The translations under genes and the position numbers were made by a program. A stretch of DNA of 64,000 bases from Phytophthora sp. 'mugwort' (taxonomy: Eukaryota; Oomycota; Peronosporomycetes; Peronosporales; Peronosporaceae): positions 3,162,001 through 3,226,000 of the forward strand of contig JAUCEF010000004.1 of the NCBI GenBank assembly GCA_033558025.1. The letters are read 5' to 3'. The notes below the pieces were generated by a model. It searched no databases. It was not told where the DNA came from and worked only from the letters and a program-made list of their open reading frames with translations. Positions within the stretch are counted from its first letter, which is position 1. Every line of letters starts with the position of its first letter. This document shows positions 57,665-64,000 of this stretch, piece by piece.

Positions 57665-57966
57665 TTAGTTTAATTCTGCTAAAACGCTTAGGGCATTTTC
57701 CAATAACAAGTTGACTCTTACGAAGACAATCAATGTAATTGGGATCAATTCGACTGATCTGCTGGAGGGTTTTGCTTCGAAATTTCTCTAGGTAATCATA
57801 TATGAATTATTAGCAGTTAGGAATTTGGAGTGAAATATATATCTTGATTTCCTCCCCAATATTTAAACTGAGCTGGCTGAAATCCCATCGACACTACCAG
57901 GATCAGAAAAGTATACCTTTTGATCTTCGTGCCCTTGTATCTTCCAAAACTTAATTCGCTCGACAT
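57665..57966 (-). pseudogene. ExoX-C-like small protein, copy 2
   Basis: The ATG at 57966 gives MSSELSFGRYKGTKIK, matching the start of the copy-1 gene, with Tyr where copy 1 has a stop. A shift near 57920 and another before the second module break it, and the gene ends at the TAA on 57665-57667. It runs convergent to the MCP fragment. It defines the ancestral arrangement. Confidence 0.6.
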
Positions 57967-58019
57967 GTTATCAGTTAGGTGTATCTATATACATCGCTTA
58001 ATCCATGATTTAAAGAAAT

Positions 58020-58996
58020 GCGTAAAAGAGTTAATATTTTGGGGCAAAACCTCTCGATAGCAAATATGTGATGAAACATATTTTTATTCTCGCAAGGGCT
58101 CGATAGTGAAATCTATAAAGGAGCATTTTTTGTGAATATAACAATAAGTTTTCCAGATATCAGGATAAGAACTATAAAGACGTTCCATCCTGATAGATAA
58201 ACATATAAATTTATAATAACCAATCGATGATAGCAATGAGTAAGTTAAATTCATGCATTTTTGGCCAATCAGAAAGAATATACATCTATAATTTGTCCAA
58301 TCTTTTCAGATCGTCAATCTCCCCGGCGAAAACATGACTGTAACGACAAGAGGAATAGCGCGAAAAAGTGGCGAAGGCGGGGTAGTGCAACAGCCTCCAA
58401 AAAGTAGACAGAGAAGTGAAAAGAAGAAGAAGAACGATGGTGCAGACGCTCGTGCTGACGCGACCTGGGATGAGTGGGTGCAGCGAATGGAGGTGGGGGA
58501 TGAAAAGGATCCCGGCATTGCGATCGAGTGAGCGAATGATGCCATGATAGTGCTTGTCTCGATGTTGCTGGTTCTCCAATTCCACTAGGAGAAAATGCTG
58601 CTGCTTCTGGCGCTCCATTGCGAGCTTGGTTTTTAGGTCTGGTTAATATCATTTCTCCGGTGATATCGCGAGGAGGAATTTCTTCATCGATGTTCTTCCA
58701 CCATCTATCACTTGCCGAATATGGAGTCATCGTGCAGGATCTACATGCGAATCCGATTAGGGCGTGGTGGGCCCTTTGAATGCTGCCGGTCTCAGTGCTG
58801 GGGCATTCTACATGGTGACGGATGGTGGAAGAGGAAAGAACGAGGCTATGCATCAGAGGTTTGTGCAGTCCCTGTGGTGGTGATGACTCTGATGCTGGAG
58901 AGAGAGTTATGAAGCCTGGATGTGATAGATTCTATTTTTTAGGCGAAACATGCCTTTCTTTTACCTACCTTTCAATAAAAAGGAGAGGCAGGAATT
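58020..58996. other. Unassigned stretch with one short plus-strand ORF
   Basis: 58.0-58.3 kb is AT-rich, possibly a Polinton end. A 65-residue ORF at 58334-58531 (MTVTTRGIARKSGEGG, then Lys/Arg-rich KSRQRSEKKKK and Trp-containing WDEWVQRME) may be the first exon or a start of a decayed gene. Minus-strand frames over the same DNA are unassigned. Confidence 0.35.
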
Positions 58997-59056
58997 TCCC
59001 GCGTTCCGTACCTGAGTGATTAAAAAAAATTTAACAGTCAGGTACGGAACGCGGGA
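58997..59056. repeat. Perfect 19-bp inverted repeat around an A-rich loop
   Basis: TCCCGCGTTCCGTACCTGA (58997-59015) and its exact reverse complement (59038-59056), with 22 bases between. The transposase gene ends at its right arm. It may be two abutting terminal repeats or a fold-back of the gene end. Confidence 0.9.
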
Positions 59057-59059
59057 CTT

Positions 59060-60814
59060 TCGCAAGTACACCGTGAGTAATCGCTTTGCGTGGTCATTGT
59101 CAACCTGAACCCTGTCGTAACTCGCCTCAGGTCATGCAGGAAAGACTCATCATTCGGAAGAACGCGGCATTCGACCACACCAGGCGACTCGCTGCGCTTT
59201 CCGAAAAGCTGGTACTTTGTATTGACTTGACTTTCTTGTACATATCCTCCACAATAAAATTGTAGTCACGGAAGGCATTTTCGCCCGAAACGCAGATGCA
59301 TTCATTTCCACTAGATGACTGTTTAATAGCACCCGTCAACTGGTCCATTGTCCCGCAATCTTGCCGCTGAGCGTATTTTTTTCATCTGGCCAAATCCACG
59401 ATCATACGCATTTTCGTGTGTCCCTTAACGAAAATTCGTAGTTCCGTCTTTAACCCACTCGAGATGAACGACCAGCAGCAAAAAAAAAAAGTTGTTTTTA
59501 TTTTGTCCTCCACAGTTGTCGGCGTACACAGTGAGTTTGGTCGGCTTCATCGGCAGGATCACCTCGTCCAGCATGTGGTGTAGCATATAATTGATCTGAT
59601 TCGTTACTTTCCCTTTCCCCTCTCGCTATACACAAAATTGTACTGGCTGCTGGTATTCGCGACGGCAACACCGAAGACGTGTACCCACACCAGCGACATA
59701 AAGTACCAATCTGACGGAGTTGACGCTACGAATGGTATCGTATAGTTTTGAGAGAAATCCATCGTAATGACGACAGTCGTGTCTGAGCGCTCAGCCACGT
59801 CTCAAGTCTAGAATGGTAATTACAGCAGAGTTAGAGAAAAAGAATTTTTAAATCGAGTGCAAAACAAAATGATACCAAACGACTTACCTCATGATGCGCG
59901 CTGCGTGTGTGTGCATGCCGAGCAACTCAGTCGAAGTAGCGCTTAGAACCCCGTGCAGACTGGACTTGTATATCGTACAGGCGCCACAGACATTACTCCA
60001 AGGCGACTGGATCCTAATAGTCGGGCAATTCGTTGCAGCAATCAATCGGAAACTGGACAGAGTGGGCGCTTTGACATCGATACTAGCCGCAGTTAACGCG
60101 AGCTTCAGCTGGTCGTGTAGTTTCTCCCATGTAAAATAAGATGGGGTCATCGTGTACTTGTCCGTAGATACCACTTTCGTCACCTTCCCATCCTTCCGTC
60201 TCTAGCGCCGGACACGAACTGGTACCACCTCACCAATCCGAGAAGCCAGGTCCTTGATCCATTCCACAATCCAGTTGATATCCAATGCAGCAGCATTGTC
60301 ATTGAAGCACCCACCGTGCGGTTTTACACCGAGAATACCGTCATCTAGCAGCTTCTTGTACCAAGCTATTATAGGCGTAGACACCCCGTAGCATGAACAG
60401 AAAGCGCTGTGGCAAACAACGCCAACAAATGGCAAGTAATAGCTAAAGCGCTGTCCAGTTCCACGACTCCGCCCTGGAACACCGGCCTCCATCGAAACTG
60501 CTAACGCCGATTTAATGCTAGTGCTATTTTTCCACAGAAGTCATGTCGTCGACCGAACTAACGAGCCTTTCAATCTCTGCTGCTTTTCGTGTCATACATT
60601 ATTGTTTGCGCGAGTCAGCCTCAATCAGCTTCTCCACCCTCAATCCGATAGCGAGGCACACTGGCTGCGCGTCTTCACAACTCTCTCGGTCCGAGCCTCC
60701 CCCTCTACCCTTCGGACAAGAAGGAGACGTAACTTCATACTCGCCACCACTAAAGTATATGGATTCATCATCCTCCGAGAGTGACTCGCTCTCGTAGTCC
60801 GAATCGGCTTCCAT
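59060..60814 (-). pseudogene. Oomycete transposase of unassigned DDE-type family
   Basis: The ATG at 60814 (MEADSDYESESLSEDDESIY) opens an acidic N-terminus; a TAA interrupts it, then KAAEIERLVSSVDDM follows. Next: RFSYYLPFVGVVCHSAFC (60440), DINWIVEWIKDLASRIGEVVPVRVRR (60270 to 60202), KYTMTPSYFTWEKLHDQL (60160), CPTIRIQSPWSNVCGACTIY (60030, a Cys-x2-Cys site), ITMDFSQNY and FGVAVANT (59770-59660; first catalytic Asp candidate), KGHTKMRM (59420), and FRDYNFIVEDMY (59260). A late shift gives NDESFLHDLRRVTTG. The block order recalls a common oomycete transposase group. Stops, shifts and missing parts make it dead. The superfamily is uncertain. Confidence 0.6.
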
Positions 60815-61199
60815 GGGGGTGCGAGCTTAACGACTGAGCGGCGTGAGTGGCTGTGGGGATACGAAACACAAAACCCTTTTTTTCTCGGCTATTCACTTAT
60901 GTCCGATCCGTCAGTCTTTAACCTTCAAGCGCCGTTATCGAAAACCTTAAAATGGCGGATAAGTATTATTTCATTTTGTGGTGACTATATTATAGTCTCA
61001 TTTGCACACAGAAAAGACTAATCATACGTACAAGGTAGGGAGGCTCAGTAATAAGAGAGGTGTGACTGTATTTGTCACCTTATCCGTACTTAACAGCACT
61101 ATCTTGATACATCCCAAATTGACGCCTTCGGGCCACAGACTTCGGTGCAAAAGCTACGCACAAACTAGCTCGGCTCCTTTCTTAAAGTTACCTGGCATC

Positions 61200-62648
61200 A
61201 TGGTGTTTCCTTCTGTCGCGCGTCTGTCCACACACTCGGTGCGCTGCTCGCGCGCTCTTGCCGCGCGTTCATTATCCACAGCTGCGCCCTTCGACCCGCA
61301 GGTGCCGCACTACGACGTGGTGGTCGTTGGTGGCGGCCTTGTGGGCTCCGCGCTGGCCTGCCAGCTCAAGAGCAACCCCGTGTTCAAGGGGAAGAACGTG
61401 GCGGTGATTGAGCCCACGGCGCCCCCTGTTGCGCCGTCCGTAGAGGAGGACTCGCCCGACCTCCGTGTGTTCACGATCACGCCCGCCAGCAAGAAGCTGC
61501 TTGAGAGCACCGGCGCCTGGGACCTCATCGCCGACAACCACAAGGCCATGTTCAAGGACATGCAGGCCTGGGATGCCATGGGCGACGGATTTATCCGCTT
61601 CGACGCCAAGAAGATGAACAAGGACGTGCTTGGTCACGTGCTGGAGCACCGCGTGCTGGTGCGTGCGCTGCACGACCGCATGAACCAGTTGACCGCCGAC
61701 TCGGACGACAGCGCCCCGCTTAAGCTCTACTGCCCCTCCAAGGTTAAGAACTTCCAGCGTCCCTCGGCAGTTTGCGGCATCTCGGAGATTGGCCTCGCGG
61801 ACGGCCAACGCATGAAGGCCGACCTCGTGGTGGCCGCGGATGGCGGCAACTCCATTATCCGCACGCTGTCGGGGCTTGGTACGTGGGGCTGGGACTATGA
61901 CCAGCAGGCCGTCGTTGCCACCGTCAAGACCGACCACGTGAACGAGACGGCCTGGCAGCGTTTCTATCCGACGGGGCCTGTTGCTCTGCTGCCCATGCGC
62001 GACGGATACTCGTCGGTAGTATGGTCGTGCTCGGCTGAGATGGCCAAGGAGCTCACGGCGCTCGGTCCCGATGAGTTCGTGGCGCGTCTCAACGACGCCT
62101 TCTCCGCCCCGCCTATGACCCCCGTGCCGCCTGAGTTCCCTGGTATCCCTGTGCTGTCGGACCTGGTGAAGGGCATGCACCATGCCGCCAACACCATTAT
62201 GTCGGCTGCGGCTCTCACGGAGCCGTTCGTCGCCCCGCCCAAGGCTGTGGCCACGGTGGGTCACCGCTTCGCCTTCCCGCTAAAGTTGAAGCACGCCACC
62301 AAGTACATTAAACCAGGCGTTGCCCTCGTGGGTGACTCCGCGCACACGATCCACCCCCTTGCTGGCCAAGGCCTGAACCTTGGTCTGGGCGATGTGAACG
62401 CTCTGAGTAACCTCCTTATTGAGGGGGTTAAGAGCGGCGAGAACCTTTCAAGCGAGTACTTCTTGCAGCAATACGAGGACGAGCGAATGAAGGCGAACAT
62501 CACCATGCAGCTGGCTATGGATGGTTTCAAGCGAATGTTCGGCCCCACCCCCGACGCGGTGTCTGTAGCACGCAACGTGGGCATGGGCACGCTCAACGCC
62601 GTGGAGCCGCTCAAGAACCAGATCATGAAGTACGCCATGGGCTTGTAG
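61200..62648 (+). CDS. COQ6: Ubiquinone biosynthesis monooxygenase COQ6
   Basis: 482 residues from ATG 61200. An open frame continues upstream, but the first 20-30 residues from this Met (many Arg, Ser, Ala, no acids) form a mitochondrial presequence. Motifs: VVVVGGGLVGSA (FAD dinucleotide fold, 40-51), VFTITPASKKLL (90-101), LVVAADGGNS (209-218; most homologues have ADGANS) and ALVGDSAHTIHPLAGQGLN (375-393, FAD ribityl site). COQ6 hydroxylates C5 of the ring in coenzyme Q synthesis in the mitochondrion. Intact, intron-free, strong GC3 bias. Confidence 0.95.
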   Translation: MVFPSVARLSTHSVRCSRALAARSLSTAAPFDPQVPHYDVVVVGGGLVGSALACQLKSNPVFKGKNVAVIEPTAPPVAPSVEEDSPDLRVFTITPASKKLLESTGAWDLIADNHKAMFKDMQAWDAMGDGFIRFDAKKMNKDVLGHVLEHRVLVRALHDRMNQLTADSDDSAPLKLYCPSKVKNFQRPSAVCGISEIGLADGQRMKADLVVAADGGNSIIRTLSGLGTWGWDYDQQAVVATVKTDHVNETAWQRFYPTGPVALLPMRDGYSSVVWSCSAEMAKELTALGPDEFVARLNDAFSAPPMTPVPPEFPGIPVLSDLVKGMHHAANTIMSAAALTEPFVAPPKAVATVGHRFAFPLKLKHATKYIKPGVALVGDSAHTIHPLAGQGLNLGLGDVNALSNLLIEGVKSGENLSSEYFLQQYEDERMKANITMQLAMDGFKRMFGPTPDAVSVARNVGMGTLNAVEPLKNQIMKYAMGL

Positions 62649-62855
62649 ATGCATCTAGACACCAGTAGATGGCGAGCTGACGGCTCGAGTGGCGCCGTAT
62701 CGACTTCATCGCGTTTCCTGCTGACTAACGATGGGAGGGTAGGCGACGGTATTCTAAAACGGTAGTGTCGTATCTTGCCGTCAGCAGCAGAGAGCAACAT
62801 AAGCCTCGTCAGAGCACGGAGGATCAACATCTATATCTTCTTTGCTTCCTTCCGT

Positions 62856-63471
62856 CTACTCCTCTTTGAGCTGCTTGTCCTGAGAAGCCGAGAACAGGTG
62901 CCGGTTGACTTCAAAGATGGAGATATCGCCGATCCCCGGGGTCGCCTCGGTATCATCTTCAAAGCACGTGGTACCTTCGGGCAGCGGCACCGTGTGCGTG
63001 TCCAAGATGGTAGCGTAGGATCCAAGTTCCGGTGTAGATAGCAAGTTCACTGCCTTGTAGAGCACGAGAGAGAAAAGATACGTCACGACGATCATCGAGG
63101 GCACCGCCACCGCCCAATGTTTGGACGGGAAGTAGGTGAACCCGTAGGCTTCCAATGTCGCCTCCGGTACGTACGCCCATATCAAGAACAGTACTACAAG
63201 AGTCACAGCCACTTAATGTGAGTACAATTAATTCCAGCGCCAATTTCCACCGCTTAAACGCACCATATAATAGAGCAGAGGCCAACCATCCTCCGAAGCC
63301 GAAGAGCTCCATCCGCATGGCGTGCAGCCTCTGCATCTCCTTAAACGACACTTGTGTGGATGCCGGCGGTATGGCTGGAGGTTTGACAGGTGTAAGAAGG
63401 CTATCACGTGCATCAGGGCTTGGTATTGAGCTTGCAGACGTCGATGAAGCAGTCGCCTTCGTGCGGGCCAT
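62856..63471 (-). CDS. PIGP: PIG-P subunit of GPI-GlcNAc transferase, two exons
   Basis: Exons complement 63264-63471 and 62856-63211, with an intron 63212-63263 (GTGCGT donor, TTAAG acceptor); 187 residues. The N-terminal part (1-45) is Ser/Pro-rich. From GFGGWLASALLYG, across the splice to VAVTLVVLFLIWAYVPEATL, is the first membrane helix and the PIG-P signature. GFTYFPSKHWAVAVPSMIVV starts the second helix, followed by NLLSTPELGSYATILD. PIG-P works in the ER complex that makes GlcNAc-PI, first step of GPI anchor synthesis. The acidic C-terminal tail is unconserved. Confidence 0.9.
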
Positions 63472-63581
63472 GGTCGCTACAGTACTGTATTTGTTTGTTC
63501 TACCGTAGTGGACATAAATAATAGGTTCAAAACTTTATTCGGTTGGAGAACTTACAGTAATCAATAGAAGTGTGTTCACAC

Positions 63582-64000
63582 TTAGCGGGGAAGCAACTCG
63601 TTCAGGGCGGTGTCGCCGCTGTCGTTACCGTTGCGGTTGTCGCGCATGTTTGGGACCGAGTTGCTCAGTGCACGCTTAACCTGCTCGGTACGCGACACCT
63701 TGCGACGCAACTTGCGGAAGAACCCAACAGGGGATGGCCCGGAGAGCGGATACACATCATCCACGTCGATGTTCTTGGCCAGGCGGAAGCACCGAGCGCA
63801 ATGCTCCTCTTCGAGCTCGCGTCGTGTGATGATACCCCGCACGTTGTTGTGGCGATTCACCACGACGAGATGGCGGAGACCAGCGCTTCGGAAGAGACGG
63901 TACGCGCGCACGAATGGCGCCTCCTCCTGGATCAAGTACGGCGTCTGGTTCATATATGGTGTTAGATCCACCCACATAGCCCGATCTTCTTCTGACAGCG
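63582..64000 (-). CDS. CLC-type chloride channel or transporter, C-terminal CBS end (partial)
   Basis: The coding frame is open to the right edge. It gives LTPYMNQTPYLIQEEAPFVR, YRLFRSAGLRHLVVVNRHN and VRGIITRRELEEE, the second CBS domain and its nucleotide-binding strand as found at the C-terminus of eukaryotic CLC proteins. A basic tail follows to a stop at 63582-63584. The membrane part lies outside. CLC members move chloride (or exchange it for protons) across plasma or endomembranes. Placement in the family is by the DLTPYMN..P entry plus the VVN....GIITR pattern; other CBS proteins are less likely. Confidence 0.82.
   Translation of the reverse strand, partial: LSEEDRAMWVDLTPYMNQTPYLIQEEAPFVRAYRLFRSAGLRHLVVVNRHNNVRGIITRRELEEEHCARCFRLAKNIDVDDVYPLSGPSPVGFFRKLRRKVSRTEQVKRALSNSVPNMRDNRNGNDSGDTALNELLPR

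Larger units (their letters stand above)
56820..58010. mobile_element. Polinton remnant, copy 2
   Basis: AT-rich segment holding the MCP C-terminal region followed by a convergent ExoX-C-like gene, in the expected uninverted order. Upstream, a 67-residue frame (56966-57169, MSALNRIDKITGIFRT) and a further fragment are unassigned. The right part to about 58.3 kb is AT-rich and may belong to the same remnant. Confidence 0.7.

Noticed and set aside
61272..62264. 330-residue minus-strand ORF
   Set aside because: Antisense shadow of COQ6, caused by its strong GC bias at third codon positions.

Overview
The window looks like nuclear DNA of an oomycete, most likely Phytophthora or another member of the Peronosporales. 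The signs are intron-poor, GC-rich host genes (DBR1, METTL9, COQ6, PIG-P, a CLC channel), a decayed Crinkler-type (CRN) effector gene, and a dense load of eukaryotic mobile elements. These include Polinton/Maverick, LINE, Helitron, hAT-like and pogo-like elements, an oomycete transposase of unassigned class, and a Ulp1-protease element. No prokaryotic operon structure, CRISPR array or rRNA is visible.

Layout. 1-6.3 kb: decayed transposon coding remnants on the minus strand and unassigned sequence. 6.36-8.13 kb: a broken CRN-like gene with a ubiquitin-like header and a kinase-like C-terminal domain. 8.4-37.4 kb: one large, rearranged Polinton (virus-like transposon) with nested insertions. Its DNA polymerase B gene is interrupted by a 7.4-kb LINE. 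A second, 5'-truncated LINE copy lies in inverted orientation at 25.6-26.8 kb. The target-site duplications (TSDs) of the two LINEs are exchanged, so the 8.7 kb between them (16.87-25.56 kb) is inverted relative to the ancestral element, either in the genome or in the assembly. Read in ancestral order the Polinton gives: small basic ORF, PolB, integrase, a large repeat-bearing protein, a fibre with an S74-type chaperone, packaging ATPase, penton, a pVI/PX-like protein, adenain-like protease, major capsid protein (MCP), and a small ExoX-C-like protein. A second, smaller inversion at 36.87-37.40 kb flips the last part of the MCP gene together with the ExoX-like gene. A separate Polinton remnant at 56.8-58.0 kb keeps the uninverted order.

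37.4-42.9 kb: a decayed Helitron Rep-helicase with 69-bp coding repeats at its N-terminus. 43.6-45.5 kb: a pogo-like DDE transposase remnant holding a perfect 31-bp inverted repeat. 46.0-53.3 kb: host gene block (hypothetical protein, PAM2-motif protein, DBR1, five-exon METTL9, and a two-exon protein with an RVxF motif). 54.3-60.8 kb: second transposon block (Ulp1-type protease gene split by an insert, Polinton remnant, decayed transposase). 61.2-64 kb: host genes COQ6, PIG-P and the C-terminal CBS end of a CLC chloride channel.

Every mobile-element gene examined carries frameshifts or stops, whereas the host genes are intact. The most notable features are the two recoverable inversions of the Polinton and its nearly full, though broken, virion gene set including an S74-type fibre. 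No clearly new system could be established from sequence alone.
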